Below, piece after piece: positions 44,176 through 54,012 of a DNA stretch of 64,000 nucleotides. The stretch comes from Bacteroidota bacterium (lineage in GTDB: Bacteria; Bacteroidota; Bacteroidia; Cytophagales; Cytophagaceae). Under the pieces are notes generated by a model. It made no database searches. It was not told the DNA's origin and was given only the letters and a program-made list of their open reading frames with translations. The stretch spans positions 124,001-188,000 of the forward strand of contig JAEWYS010000018.1 in NCBI GenBank assembly GCA_023458555.1. Reading direction: 5' to 3'. The number at the start of each line of letters is the position of its first letter. The first letter of the stretch is position 1. The translations under genes and the position numbers were made by a program.

Positions 44176-44574
44176 ATGAAAGCGATAATTAATTTTCAGG
44201 TCATCGAGGATTTCAGGAGCTATTCTTTTGGCGGCCCCTTTACCCCTTTTATTCAGGAAAACTTCTGCGATTTCTCCTTTTATGATCTGGACCAGTTTTC
44301 CGATCAGGAGCTGTTTGAATATGGCCGTACCATGATCGACGCGGCAGACAGGGTACTCCTGATTATCGGGGGCAGCGAAAATATCAGACCTGACAAGCTT
44401 TATCTGCTCCAGAATCTGATTATGGCGGGCAGGGGCAAATGCTTTGTGCTTTCTACCATACACAATGAGGAGGTTGACGAGTACTTCAGAGATCTCGGGG
44501 AGCAGTACTGCACCCGTAAAGAGGAAGAGCAGCAGAAGCAGTTTATTATAGCCGCACTGTCAGACCAAAGGTAA
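44176..44574 (+). CDS. Conserved-looking hypothetical protein
   Basis: 132 aa from ATG 44176 (an upstream in-frame start at 44125 would overlap the murF promoter region). Alternating strands and helices (VLLIIGGSENIRPDKLYLL, GKCFVLSTI) suggest a small alpha/beta fold. No motif identified. Its last 29 bases overlap the convergent barrel gene. Confidence 0.6.
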   Translation: MKAIINFQVIEDFRSYSFGGPFTPFIQENFCDFSFYDLDQFSDQELFEYGRTMIDAADRVLLIIGGSENIRPDKLYLLQNLIMAGRGKCFVLSTIHNEEVDEYFRDLGEQYCTRKEEEQQKQFIIAALSDQR

Positions 44575-45139
44575 ATGCCGCGAAGGGGCCCAGACCGCCT
44601 TCTGCATAGAGACCGATATTTTCAAAAAACATGTAGCGCAAACCGGCCATGGCTATAGCGCTCATTCGCCCGTTGGCGCGGTTGTACGGGTCATTGACAA
44701 AAAATGTGCCCTTATAGCCGGCCCCGAATACCATGTAAATATCGAAATGCTCGCTGTCAAGATTGGTCACCAGATGCTTTTCAAGAAAGGGAGCAAAATG
44801 AAAAGAAGCTCTTCCACCCACAAAATACCGGTTTGCTTCGAATATAAAGGTTTCTGCGGGCGTATCGTATTTGTACCTGCGGGCATAATAGGAGACAATG
44901 GGTCCTATGCTCAGCTCATCTGCTATGGCATATTCGCCGGTCAGAGAGATCTCCGGAAATACGCCTGTCCGGGATGAGTTTGCATAGTTGACTGTTTTGA
45001 AGTGTGCCAGTGATATGCCGGCGCTGATCAGAAAATCACCTTTTTGCAGAGAATATGGATAGTAGGGCTGCGCATGCTGCGCAGAAGAGAGTAGGGATAT
45101 AAAAAAAAATAAGGCAAGGAAAAAGTTCCGAATCTTCAT
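44546..45139 (-). CDS. Small outer-membrane beta-barrel-like protein
   Basis: 197 aa. Signal peptide MKIRNFFLALFFFISLLSSAQ. Strand-rich body with a YYPYSLQKGDFLISAG start and a beta-strand end closing FTFGLTVRL. It resembles the two barrel genes at 45497 and 46145 (GDxxxxAG opening, PFLEKHL/PFLNEV middle, ARYLF/GLRYMF and tail), so the three form a family. Surface exposure is likely; function is unknown. Confidence 0.65.
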   Translation of the reverse strand: MKIRNFFLALFFFISLLSSAQHAQPYYPYSLQKGDFLISAGISLAHFKTVNYANSSRTGVFPEISLTGEYAIADELSIGPIVSYYARRYKYDTPAETFIFEANRYFVGGRASFHFAPFLEKHLVTNLDSEHFDIYMVFGAGYKGTFFVNDPYNRANGRMSAIAMAGLRYMFFENIGLYAEGGLGPFAAFTFGLTVRL

Positions 45140-45496
45140 TTAAGTTAACAGCTCTTTGCTAATCAACCCTGATTGGATTAATATGTTATAATGAATGAGT
45201 ATGGTTTTTATCTGGGGGAAGAGAGGGAATAACCGGCGGCAGATAAAACATTCTCTATGGCTTCTTTGTACGATGATGCTCTGCTAATACTTATAAAAAC
45301 AGGTATACTCCTGATACAAAAAGCATCATAAATCTGATGGTTGAGTATGGATTATATAATTCCGGCCTGATCAGGTACTATAAGGCATTTATTATGCATA
45401 GTATGTAAAAAAGGCTTTGCCCGACGGTGTATTATAGAAAAGAGGCTGGTGAAAGCCAGCCTCTTTTCTATAATAAATAAGAACTGTTTTCCCGTA
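45140..45496. other. Intergenic region between barrel genes
   Basis: About 357 bases, AT-rich, containing the strong hairpin terminator of the upstream barrel operon at 45430-45475. No gene or promoter box was recognised elsewhere. Confidence 0.5.
45430..45475 (-). terminator. Terminator of the barrel-gene operon
   Basis: A 20-bp perfect stem (45430-45449 with 45456-45475) with a GAGGCTGG/CCAGCCTC core and AT-rich outer part; 22 bases past the minus-strand stop. The A/T flanks let it work in both directions. Confidence 0.85.
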
Positions 45497-46126
45497 TCAG
45501 AAACTGAATGCCAGCCCGAATGCACCAAACTGGGTACTGTTCCGGTGACCGGCCCAGCCTATGCCCAGCTCCGTAAATACGCCCACGTGATCGGAGAAAA
45601 GATACCTCGCACCGATAAAAGGACCGCCGAAAGGCTCCAGATTGGAGTTTGTCGGATAATCCTTATACTCATTTTCCTTTTTCTGGCGGTAAAAATCCAG
45701 TCCCAATTGTACACCGGCAAAAAGATGCAGGTTTTCAGGAATGCTGGTTTTAGCGACTTCGTTGAGAAAAGAAGTGATCAGAAACGTCCCTCTGGTTCCG
45801 ATACTCAGATAGTTTTCCCTGATACGCCAGTCGGAGGCATACTCATATCCGGGGATACCACTGTTGTATACTTCTCCTTCCCTGCGGTAGGCTTTGGAAA
45901 AATAATGCGCCATAAATCCGATCGCGACATAATCATGAATACCGATATCGATCGTGCCGTATAAGGGCAGCAGGGTAGAGCTTACCCGTTCGTGGCTGTT
46001 GTAGTCAGACAGGGTAAAGCCCAGCTGAAAAGCAACATTTCCTTTCCGGAACTCCTGAGCCATGCCGTTTGCGGATAAGCCCAGAATAATGATGCAGGAG
46101 ACTATTATTCGACCAGTGACGGGCAT
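45497..46126 (-). CDS. Outer-membrane beta-barrel-like protein
   Basis: 209 aa with a signal peptide ending GLSANGMAQ. Alternating strand pattern (GNVAFQLGFTLSDY, VAIGFMAHYFSK), PFIGARYLFSDHVGVFTELGIGW near the end and a terminal aromatic (GLAFSF), the classic BAM signal. Paralogous to the next gene upstream (PFLNEVANTNIPENL-type stretch matches SFLNEVAKTSIPENL) and 18 bases downstream of it. Confidence 0.72.
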   Translation of the reverse strand: MPVTGRIIVSCIIILGLSANGMAQEFRKGNVAFQLGFTLSDYNSHERVSSTLLPLYGTIDIGIHDYVAIGFMAHYFSKAYRREGEVYNSGIPGYEYASDWRIRENYLSIGTRGTFLITSFLNEVAKTSIPENLHLFAGVQLGLDFYRQKKENEYKDYPTNSNLEPFGGPFIGARYLFSDHVGVFTELGIGWAGHRNSTQFGAFGLAFSF

Positions 46127-46144
46127 AATTTCGTAGTTCCGGGA

Positions 46145-46756
46145 TTAGAATTTTATGGAAAATCCGGTATTGAACAGACTGGTATAACCGAACGGATATA
46201 TTTCCAGGTAAACCCCAACGTTTTCCGCGAACATATAACGTGCGCCTGCAGCAAGCAGAGAAGCATGACCGTCGGTAGTTGTTAAGGTATAATCGTTTAC
46301 ACCGTCAACGGCAGACCTGGTTCTTTTATGATACAGATTTATTCCGGCAAGCACTCCGGCGTACAGATCCAGATTTTCAGGAATATTGGTATTGGCTACC
46401 TCGTTCAGGAAAGGAGTGATCTGAAAAGTGGCTCTTGCTCCGAAATAATACCATGATTCGTTTACTTTGTCGCTAAGGCGTCCGTCGATCCAGTTTGGAT
46501 CACCGCCTTTGAAAAATCTGGTTTTGTAGCTCAGATAAGGCCCTACGGTAATCCATTTATGGATTCCGATATCGACACTGGCATTGAATGCCGGTAATCC
46601 TACTTTGTTGTTCAGAGGAAAAGAGTATCCGTTGCCGACATGATCCAGAAGACCAATACCCAGGTTAAGATGAACATCCCCTTTTTCAAAACCCTGGGCA
46701 AATGATGAAAATGTGGCTGTTAGAAACAGCGATGTAATCAAAATAATCCTTTTCAT
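46145..46756 (-). CDS. Outer-membrane beta-barrel-like protein
   Basis: 203 aa. Signal peptide MKRIILITSLFLTATFSSFAQ. Strands include GDVHLNLGIGLLDHV and WITVGPYLSYKTRFF; NEVANTNIPENLDLYAG is shared with the downstream paralogue; the end (TGFSIKF) is aromatic. First gene of the two-gene unit 46756-45497. Role unknown. Confidence 0.72.
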   Translation of the reverse strand: MKRIILITSLFLTATFSSFAQGFEKGDVHLNLGIGLLDHVGNGYSFPLNNKVGLPAFNASVDIGIHKWITVGPYLSYKTRFFKGGDPNWIDGRLSDKVNESWYYFGARATFQITPFLNEVANTNIPENLDLYAGVLAGINLYHKRTRSAVDGVNDYTLTTTDGHASLLAAGARYMFAENVGVYLEIYPFGYTSLFNTGFSIKF

Positions 46757-46831
46757 ATTTTTTAAATGGTTTTTAAACGGGTAAAAATACTTTTTAATAG
46801 TGAATAATTGAATGGTAAGACTCTAAAAATA

Positions 46832-47623
46832 TTACCTGCCGGTCTGATGGATGGAAAAACGGTCACTGTCCCGGAAAGCCGGAAACGCTGACCGGAAGGA
46901 CTGTAATTTAGCCATATCAAGAGATCCGGTCTGAATAACTTCGGCATGACCCGAATCGTTTATTTTTTCTCCCAGAAAATTCCATATCCCGGAGTTGCCT
47001 TCGTAAATAATGGCTTTACCGTCAGTTCCTGTTCTGTTGACACCGGTTACATAACACTGATTCTCTATAGCTCTTGCCGGAAGAAGAGTATTCCATGCCA
47101 TATTTCGTGCGGCAGGCCAGCTGGCAATATAGATTGCCAGGTCATAGCTTTCTGCTTCCGTGTTTCTGGACCAGACGGGAAAACGCAGATCGTAGCAGAC
47201 AAAAGGAGCGATCTTCCAGCCTTTCAGCTCTTTTATTAGACGTTTTTCACCGGCGGAGAAAACCAGATGCTCATCGGCCATGCGGAACAGATGTCTTTTG
47301 TCATAAAAGTCGATTTGTCCGTCCGGCTCGACCCAAAGCATGCGGTTGTAATACCGGCTGTTTTCCCGGATGATGATGCTTCCGGTTATTACAGCTCCGG
47401 TCTGGGCAGCCATCTGCTTCATCCACCGGCAGGTTGTCAGATTCATCGGTTCGGCCAGAGCCGGAGCATTCATGGTAAAGCCTGTGGTAAACATTTCAGG
47501 CAATACAATCAGGTCGCCGACTGTCCCGGCATTCCGGATTTTCTCTTCGAGCATGGCCAGGTTGGCACCCGGGTTTTCCCAGTACAAAGAGGTCTGTACG
47601 GTCGTTACGGTCAGATTCTGCAT
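46832..47623 (-). CDS. Nitrilase-superfamily omega-amidase
   Basis: 263 aa from ATG 47623 (upstream in-frame codons lie inside the aminotransferase gene). The Glu-Lys-Cys triad is visible: E in LIVLPEMFTTGF, K in FYDKRHLFRMA, C in APFVCYDLRFP. Members of this branch hydrolyse alpha-ketoglutaramate or the related keto-acid amide made by glutamine transaminase. It overlaps the aminotransferase gene by 13 bases, which matches that coupled reaction. Confidence 0.88.
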   Translation of the reverse strand: MQNLTVTTVQTSLYWENPGANLAMLEEKIRNAGTVGDLIVLPEMFTTGFTMNAPALAEPMNLTTCRWMKQMAAQTGAVITGSIIIRENSRYYNRMLWVEPDGQIDFYDKRHLFRMADEHLVFSAGEKRLIKELKGWKIAPFVCYDLRFPVWSRNTEAESYDLAIYIASWPAARNMAWNTLLPARAIENQCYVTGVNRTGTDGKAIIYEGNSGIWNFLGEKINDSGHAEVIQTGSLDMAKLQSFRSAFPAFRDSDRFSIHQTGR

Positions 47624-48753
47624 AGTTTTTCGGCGGCTTTTTCCAGCGTAATGGTTTCTTTGGCAAAACAAAAGCGGAGAACTTTCTCGTCTTTTCCGGA
47701 ATGGTAGAATACAGATATGGGAATTGAGGCTACTCCGGCTTCGCGGGTGAGCCATTCTGCCATTTCGGTATCCCGTATATCAGAAATGTTTTTGTAGGAA
47801 AACAGCTGAAAATAAGTGCCGGCAGATGGTACGCAGGTAAAGCGGGATGACTGCATAAGCCCGATAAAATGATCCCGTTTGGACTGGTAGAAGGCAGACA
47901 GAGAAAGATATTCATCTCTGTTGTCCAGAAAATCAGCTATGGCATACTGCAAAGGCGTGGCAGCGGCAAAAGTAATGTACTGATGCACCTTGCGAAACTC
48001 TTTCATAAGTTCAGCCTGAGCTATGCAGTATCCTATACGCCAGCCGGTAGTATGAAACGTCTTGCCAAAAGAAAAGACAGACAGCAGGCGTTCCCGAAGA
48101 CTTTCATAACGCAGCAGACTTACGTGCTCTGCTCCGTCAAAGACAATATGCTCGTATACTTCATCGCTCAGAATAAGAATATCGGTGTTCTGAACCAGCT
48201 TTTCCAGAGCCGCTATGTCAGAAGCTTTCAGTATGCTTCCGGTAGGGTTATGCGGCGAGTTGATGATAATCATCCTGGTTTTGGAGCTGATTTTTGCTCT
48301 GACTTCCTCCCAGGGGATCTCAAAATCGGGGTAGCTGAGCTCTACAAATACAGGTATGCCGCCATGGAGCCGGACTGCAGGCACATAGCTGTCAAATGCC
48401 GGTTCGAAAATAATGACTTCGTCGCCCTGCCCCACAAATGCGCTTATGGCAGTATAGCAGGCTTCTGTGGCGCCGCAGGTTATGGTAACCTCAGTACCGG
48501 GATCCGGCAGATGCTGATAGAGCTCCCGGGTTTTTTGAGCAATTTTTTCCCGCAGAGGCAGTACACCGGGCATAGGCGCATACTGATTCCATCCGTGGTG
48601 CATGTGTTTTTTTGCCAGATCAATCAGCTGCTGGGAACAGGCAAAATCAGGAAAGCCCTGGGCCAGGTTGATAGCTTTGTGTTCTGCGGCAAGCTGCGAC
48701 ATAACAGAAAAAATGGTCGTTTCTATATCCGGTAATTTACTACGGTACTTCAT
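47611..48753 (-). CDS. Aminotransferase class I (glutamine transaminase/methionine aminotransferase type)
   Basis: 380 aa. PLP-lysine motif SFGKTFHTTGWRIGY with Lys in the usual place; substrate motifs NLAQGFPDF, NSPHNPTG and the DEVYEHIVFD aspartate. The YbdL/KAT-like group converts methionine or aromatic amino acids with glutamine as donor, releasing a keto-acid amide. The overlapping omega-amidase gene would clear that product, so this is a working methionine-salvage pair. Confidence 0.9.
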   Translation of the reverse strand: MKYRSKLPDIETTIFSVMSQLAAEHKAINLAQGFPDFACSQQLIDLAKKHMHHGWNQYAPMPGVLPLREKIAQKTRELYQHLPDPGTEVTITCGATEACYTAISAFVGQGDEVIIFEPAFDSYVPAVRLHGGIPVFVELSYPDFEIPWEEVRAKISSKTRMIIINSPHNPTGSILKASDIAALEKLVQNTDILILSDEVYEHIVFDGAEHVSLLRYESLRERLLSVFSFGKTFHTTGWRIGYCIAQAELMKEFRKVHQYITFAAATPLQYAIADFLDNRDEYLSLSAFYQSKRDHFIGLMQSSRFTCVPSAGTYFQLFSYKNISDIRDTEMAEWLTREAGVASIPISVFYHSGKDEKVLRFCFAKETITLEKAAEKLCRI

Positions 48754-48930
48754 GCAGCAAATATCATAATCTTTGCAGATAGTTTGACAAAGGACTAAAC
48801 ATTATATTTTGCAGGAAGTTCTTATAATAGAAGGGTTGAGGTTTTGGAAGTTGAGTAGTTTAGGTTGACAGGGATTACTTTTGATTGATAATCTGTCCGG
48901 GCTGGCAAAACCGGTCCGGATGGATAAATA

Positions 48931-48956
48931 AAAAAACCGCATCAAGCGGTTTTTTT
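48931..48956 (-). terminator. Terminator of the cysN gene
   Basis: A 10-bp stem AAAAAACCGC/GCGGTTTTTT with loop ATCAA. On the minus strand it is followed by a T run; it lies 28 bases beyond the cysN stop. Confidence 0.85.
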
Positions 48957-48983
48957 ATTTATAGAATAAATTCGGATTATCCC

Positions 48984-50255
48984 TTACAATATCATGCCTG
49001 CTCCGACAGTCTCGTTTGTGTACTCATCGATCAGGATAAGGCTTCCGGTAGTTCTGTTTTTATTGTAATTGTCGCAGAAAAGAGGGTTGGTGGTTCTTAG
49101 CAGAATCCGGCCGATATCGTTCAGACCTATGGTTTTATCATCCTCGATTCTGTGCAAAGTATTGATATTTACTTTATAGCGTACTTCTTTTACAATGCAG
49201 CGACACTCCTTGCTGGTATGCTTCAGAATATATTTTCCGTTGGCCTGCAGCGGTTTTTCATTCAGCCAGCATATCATAACCTCAACATCTTGTGTGGCAT
49301 TGGGCTGATTGTTTGGTTTTACAATCATATCACCCCGGCTGATATCAATCTCGTCTTCCAGTGTCATGGTGACCGACATAGGAGCAAAAGCTTCGGTCAA
49401 TGGTCCGTCCATGGTCTCAATGGATTTGATTTTGGTCGTGAAACCGGAAGGTAAGGCCAGTACTTCATCACCGGGTTTGAAAACTCCGCCTGCGATCCGG
49501 CCTGCGTATCCTCTGAAATCATGGTATTCATCGCTTTGCGGGCGAATAACACACTGCACAGGGAAGCGGCTGTTGACATAATCAAGATCGCTTGCTATAT
49601 GAACGGTTTCGAGAGTGTACAGAAGTGTGCTTCCCTGATACCATGGCATATGTTGGGAGCGATCCACAATATTGTCGCCATTGAGAGCGCTGATCGGAAT
49701 AAAGCGTATATCCGGAATATTCAGCTTGGAAGAGAAGTCCTCATAATCGCTTTTTATTTTTTCGAATACATCCTGGCTGTAATCGACCAGGTCCATTTTA
49801 TTGACACAGATTACTACGTGCTTAATCTGTAATAATGAAGCAATAAAGGAATGACGACAAGTCTGCTCAACAATACCGTTTCGGGCATCAACCAGAATAA
49901 TCGCCAGATTGGCAGTAGAGGCTCCGGTAACCATATTGCGTGTATATTGAATATGTCCCGGAGTATCGGCTATGATAAATTTGCGTTTCGGAGTAGCGAA
50001 ATACCTGTAAGCGACATCGATAGTGATACCCTGCTCTCTCTCGGAACGAAGTCCGTCGGTCAGAAGCGCCAGGTTGACATGTCCGTCTCCTCTCTGTGTG
50101 CTGGACTGCTCAATGGCTTCGAGCTGATCCTGAAAGATGGCTTTGGAATCATAGAGTAAACGACCGATTAATGTACTTTTTCCATCATCTACGCTGCCGG
50201 CGGTGGTAAAGCGCAGCAGGTCCATATCCAGATATCCGTTATTTTCAGTTTTCAT
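48984..50255 (-). CDS. cysN: Sulfate adenylyltransferase large subunit
   Basis: 423 aa. GTPase motifs: G1 GSVDDGKSTLIGRLL, G3 ADTPGHIQYTRNM, G4 NKMDLVDY. Powers ATP sulfurylase: GTP hydrolysis drives sulfate adenylation to APS by its partner CysD, 117 bases upstream. The protein ends with the beta-barrel domains; no APS-kinase domain is fused, since cysC is a separate gene. No SD-like signal, as is normal for the phylum. Confidence 0.95.
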   Translation of the reverse strand: MKTENNGYLDMDLLRFTTAGSVDDGKSTLIGRLLYDSKAIFQDQLEAIEQSSTQRGDGHVNLALLTDGLRSEREQGITIDVAYRYFATPKRKFIIADTPGHIQYTRNMVTGASTANLAIILVDARNGIVEQTCRHSFIASLLQIKHVVICVNKMDLVDYSQDVFEKIKSDYEDFSSKLNIPDIRFIPISALNGDNIVDRSQHMPWYQGSTLLYTLETVHIASDLDYVNSRFPVQCVIRPQSDEYHDFRGYAGRIAGGVFKPGDEVLALPSGFTTKIKSIETMDGPLTEAFAPMSVTMTLEDEIDISRGDMIVKPNNQPNATQDVEVMICWLNEKPLQANGKYILKHTSKECRCIVKEVRYKVNINTLHRIEDDKTIGLNDIGRILLRTTNPLFCDNYNKNRTTGSLILIDEYTNETVGAGMIL

Positions 50256-50372
50256 CAGAAGTAGTGTGTAAAAGTTTTTGTGATGTAAAGATTCTCAGAT
50301 CAAAGTTTTAAGCTTATGACAGTAAAGTTTAATGTTCAGAGACTTTTAAGCATTTACTTTTTAAACCTTTAC

Positions 50373-51275
50373 TTAAAAATATCCTTGTTTTTTGCGGTCC
50401 TCCATGGCAGCCTCAGAACGTTTGTCATCTGTGCGGGTTCCGCGCTCGGTCAATCTTGCAGAAGCAACCTCCTCGATTATTTCCTGAAGGCTGGAAGCCT
50501 GAGATTCTACTGCTCCCGTACAGGTCATATCGCCTACAGTCCGGAAACGAACAACCCGGTCTTCTACTGTTTCGTTTCTCAGAAGGGTTACAAAAGGTGA
50601 TTCGGCCAGCAGCGTACCTCCTCTGTTGATGATTTTTCTTGTGTGTGAGAAATAGATGCTCGGAATCTCCAGTTTTTCCAGCGCTATGTATTGCCATACA
50701 TCCATCTCTGTCCAGTTGCTGATCGGGAACACCCTGAAATGCTCGCCTATGTGTTTGCGGCCATTGTACAGGCTCCACAGCTCGGGGCGCTGATTCTTCG
50801 GATCCCACTGCCCGAACTCGTCTCTGTGAGAGAAAAAGCGTTCTTTGGCCCGTGCTTTCTCTTCGTCTCTGCGTGCTCCGCCAAAGCATGCGTCAAATTT
50901 AAATTCTTCAATGGTATCAAGCAGTGTAATGGTCTGAAGGCCATTACGACTTGGGTTAGCGCCTTTTTCCTCTGCTGCTCTGCCGCTTTTGATAGAGTCA
51001 CCTACGGAACGTACAATCAGACGGGCTCCGAGTTTTTCAACCAGTTCGTCTCTGAAGGTGATGGTTTCAGGAAAATTGTGCTCTGTATCTATATGCACAA
51101 GAGGGAAAGGAAGCTTGCCGGGCCAGAATGCCTTTTGAGCCAGTCTGACCATTACAATGCTGTCTTTTCCGCCGGAAAATAACAAGGCAGGTTTTTCAAA
51201 TTGAGCAACAACTTCTCGCATAACGAAGATTGCTTCGGCCTCAAGTTGTTTCAGATGGGTTAAGTTATAATCCAT
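50373..51275 (-). CDS. cysD: Sulfate adenylyltransferase small subunit
   Basis: 300 aa. PP-loop LLFSGGKDSIVMVRLA near 29-44 binds ATP; IDTEHNFPETI and FGGARRDEEKARAKER match the family. It makes APS with CysN. It lies 32 bases downstream of cysC on the same strand, so the order is cysC-cysD-cysN. Confidence 0.95.
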   Translation of the reverse strand: MDYNLTHLKQLEAEAIFVMREVVAQFEKPALLFSGGKDSIVMVRLAQKAFWPGKLPFPLVHIDTEHNFPETITFRDELVEKLGARLIVRSVGDSIKSGRAAEEKGANPSRNGLQTITLLDTIEEFKFDACFGGARRDEEKARAKERFFSHRDEFGQWDPKNQRPELWSLYNGRKHIGEHFRVFPISNWTEMDVWQYIALEKLEIPSIYFSHTRKIINRGGTLLAESPFVTLLRNETVEDRVVRFRTVGDMTCTGAVESQASSLQEIIEEVASARLTERGTRTDDKRSEAAMEDRKKQGYF

Positions 51276-51307
51276 GGTACTAATTATATCAGGTCCTTTT
51301 GCTCCTG

Positions 51308-51907
51308 TTAATAGTTGATTTTAGTTAGAACTGTATCAAATAGATGTTTTCTGCAATCCTCCAGAGGTTCCAGATCGGTTCGTATCTCTATGTCCGGACG
51401 GACCGGGCCTTCAAACGGTGAATCGATACCGGTAAAATTTTTAATTTCTCCGTTCCGTACTTTTTTATAAAGCCCTTTGACATCTCTTTGTTCACATATT
51501 TCGATCGGGCAGTTGATATAAACCTCCATAAACCCCTCACCGATAATCTCACGGGCCATGCTCCGGATCTCTTCGGTCGGACTGATAAAAGAGCATATCG
51601 TGACAATGCCGCAATTCATAAACAGCTTGGATACTTCTGCAGCCCGGCGGATATTTTCAAGTCTGTCTGCTTCCGAAAAACCGAGATTATTGTTCAGCCC
51701 GGTGCGGAGATTATCCCCATCCAGAAGCTGAGTAAGAAAACCAGCCTGATGCAGATCTTTTTCCAGAGCCTTGGCAAGTGTGCTTTTGCCGGAGCCGGAT
51801 AAGCCTACCATCCAGAGAACAATGCCCCGCTGTCTGAGTAATCTTTCTTTGTCACTTTGTTTTAAAATCGTGTCAAAGATGGGATGTATATTGTTCGAAG
51901 TATTCAT
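51308..51907 (-). CDS. cysC: Adenylylsulfate kinase
   Basis: 199 aa from ATG 51907 (a TTG lies two codons upstream). P-loop GLSGSGKSTLAKAL and LLDGDNLRTGLN with the SFISPTEEIR loop are diagnostic. It turns APS into PAPS. First gene of cysC-D-N; a TATTTTTG box on the minus strand at 51925-51918 lies just upstream, though no -33 partner sits at N19. Confidence 0.95.
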   Translation of the reverse strand: MNTSNNIHPIFDTILKQSDKERLLRQRGIVLWMVGLSGSGKSTLAKALEKDLHQAGFLTQLLDGDNLRTGLNNNLGFSEADRLENIRRAAEVSKLFMNCGIVTICSFISPTEEIRSMAREIIGEGFMEVYINCPIEICEQRDVKGLYKKVRNGEIKNFTGIDSPFEGPVRPDIEIRTDLEPLEDCRKHLFDTVLTKINY

Positions 51908-52029
51908 AATCAAAAAGCAAAAATAGCATTATTTTATAATAAAACTCAGGAATGTGTTAAACTTCTATTAATTTGAGCGATTTAATAGACTACTTTCTGT
52001 AAAACAAGTTGAATTGAAAAACTGCATAT

Positions 52030-52827
52030 ATGAAAAACATTGAAATAGAGAAAATTGATTGTCAGATCCTGAAAAATATTGCTGTAAATGCCGGTGAAAA
52101 GATCATGGAGATTTATCAGAGGGAAGATTTTTCCGCAATCACTGATTTTAAAGCCGACGATTCTCCGCTGACTCTGGCAGACAAAGAGTCGCACAAAATC
52201 ATTGCTTCCGGGCTTGAAGCATCGTTTATCGGTATTCCGGTATTGTCGGAGGAAGGCAGGGATATCTCTTACGATGAACGGAAGGAATGGAAGAGATTCT
52301 GGCTGGTTGATCCGCTGGACGGGACCAAAGAGTTTATAAAAAGAAATGGCCAGTTTACAGTAAATATTGCGCTTATAGAAGATGGAGCGCCTGTGCTTGG
52401 TGTAATTTATATACCGGCAACTAAGGCTTTTTACTTCGGACAGAAAGGTGTGATGGCATTCAAAGAAGATGAGCTGGGCAGAAGTGAATTGCGTACCGGG
52501 CTGCGGACCTCAGATCTGGTAGCTGTCGGAAGTCAGTCGCATTCATCGCCCGAGGAGCAGACATTATTGAATAAGCTCGGTGTAAAAGAGATGCTTTCCA
52601 AAGGAAGCTCCCTGAAGTTCTGTATGGTTGCAGAAGGCAAAGCAGATGTTTATTACAGACACGGCCCGACTATGGAATGGGATACTGCTGCCGGACAGGC
52701 AATTGTGGAAGCTGCCGGAGGACTGGTGCTGGATATGGAAAAAAATCCTTTCGGATACAATAAACAAAATCTCCTGAATGATAGTTTTTATTGCCTTAGC
52801 AATAAGAACCTTATAAGTTTATTGTAG
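52030..52827 (+). CDS. cysQ: 3'(2'),5'-bisphosphate nucleotidase
   Basis: 265 aa. Metal-site motifs LSEEGRDIS and WLVDPLDGTKEF with WDTAAGQAIVEAAGG near the end define the CysQ branch of the inositol monophosphatase family. It removes PAP, the by-product of PAPS-dependent sulfotransfer or reduction. Divergent from cysC, and 8 bases before a histidine kinase gene. Confidence 0.93.
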   Translation: MKNIEIEKIDCQILKNIAVNAGEKIMEIYQREDFSAITDFKADDSPLTLADKESHKIIASGLEASFIGIPVLSEEGRDISYDERKEWKRFWLVDPLDGTKEFIKRNGQFTVNIALIEDGAPVLGVIYIPATKAFYFGQKGVMAFKEDELGRSELRTGLRTSDLVAVGSQSHSSPEEQTLLNKLGVKEMLSKGSSLKFCMVAEGKADVYYRHGPTMEWDTAAGQAIVEAAGGLVLDMEKNPFGYNKQNLLNDSFYCLSNKNLISLL

Positions 52828-52835
52828 ATTTGTGA

Positions 52836-53783
52836 ATGATTTCATTTGTTTTTGCTGTATATCTGATTATTACGGTATTTTTACTTCTTGTTATCGGCTG
52901 GATGTATCTTGGCTATGTAAAACCGCTCAGGCACCTCCGCAGGTCCTTGCAGGCTATCATTGACAAAAAAGCAGAGGCCCTGTTGTTTGTACCCAACCCG
53001 AGAAGTGAAACAGGAAAAACAGCAGTCCTGATCAATCAGCTGCTCGGACAGGATTCTGATAGGCGGTACCAGCTTGAAGAAAAGCAAAAAGAAATAGACC
53101 GGACAACCCGCTCACTGGACAATTTTGCCTATGTGGTCTCCCATGATCTGAAAGGTCCTTTTAACTCCATCAAGTCGATTGCCGAGCTGCTGAGGCTGGA
53201 GTATGATGATAAGTTTGATGAAAGCGGCAAAGAGCTGCTGGGTTTTATCGATATCAAAGTCAATGAGATGGACAAGCTCCTTATGGGAGTGCTGATGTAT
53301 TCCAGGGTCAGACAGGATATATCGAGAGTGGAGGAAGTAAATCTGAATACAATGCTTCGTGAGCTGGCTGAAAATCTTCAGGATACCGGCGATATAGAAA
53401 TTGTTATTAACGATGAATTGCCCGTTCTGACTATTGAGCCGGACCTGATTCGGAGGATTTTTCGGGAGTTGCTTGACAATGCGGCAGCTTTTATAAAACG
53501 GGAATACGGTAAGATAGAAATCGGAGTAGCTTCTGACAGTGCCGCACATATTTTTTATGTCAGGGATAACGGTCCCGGCATCGATACCAAATACTTTGAA
53601 AAGATTTTTAATATCTTTTATACCATACGGGAACAAAGCCAGGAAGAAAATTCCGGTAAAGGAGTAGGATTGGCTATAGTACGGAAAATAGTTGAGTTTA
53701 AAGGTGGCAATGTCTGGGTCGAATCCCAAAAAGGACTGGGGTCTACCTTTTACTTTTCCCTGCCGGTATTAGGGGTAAAATAG
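52836..53783 (+). CDS. Sensor histidine kinase with one membrane segment
   Basis: 315 aa. One N-terminal membrane segment (about 2-28), a short linker helix, then HisKA (phosphoacceptor H in YVVSHDLKGPFNSIKSI) and HATPase with N in ELLDNAAAF, DNGPGID and GKGVGLAIVRKIV. No sensor domain is visible and no response regulator lies beside it. The 8-base spacing from cysQ implies cotranscription; whether it senses sulfur status is inference. Confidence 0.88.
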   Translation: MISFVFAVYLIITVFLLLVIGWMYLGYVKPLRHLRRSLQAIIDKKAEALLFVPNPRSETGKTAVLINQLLGQDSDRRYQLEEKQKEIDRTTRSLDNFAYVVSHDLKGPFNSIKSIAELLRLEYDDKFDESGKELLGFIDIKVNEMDKLLMGVLMYSRVRQDISRVEEVNLNTMLRELAENLQDTGDIEIVINDELPVLTIEPDLIRRIFRELLDNAAAFIKREYGKIEIGVASDSAAHIFYVRDNGPGIDTKYFEKIFNIFYTIREQSQEENSGKGVGLAIVRKIVEFKGGNVWVESQKGLGSTFYFSLPVLGVK

Positions 53784-54012
53784 ATTTTTTAGGGGTTAAG
53801 TAATCAGGAGGCAGGTTACTGATTTGCCTTTCGGGAGCCACAGGAAACCTACAGGCGACTGAGGTTCTCGAAGCCGGCTTGAGGTTTCCTGAGGCTGAGT
53901 TCCCCAAAGCCTCCCTATTATAATCTCTGAGCCCGTAAGCTTTAAACTTCTCTTTGGTGAATGGTATAAAACCCTTGTAAAGTCAGTTTCTTAAAAGAAA
54001 ATACCTGCCCCA

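Noticed and set aside
47869..48735. Plus-strand open frame of 288 codons
   Set aside because: Antisense to the aminotransferase; no domain seen.
53830..53910. Inverted AGGAAACCT/AGGTTTCCT pair after the histidine kinase
   Set aside because: The arms are 9 bases with a long loop and no T run; too weak to call a terminator or a repeat copy.
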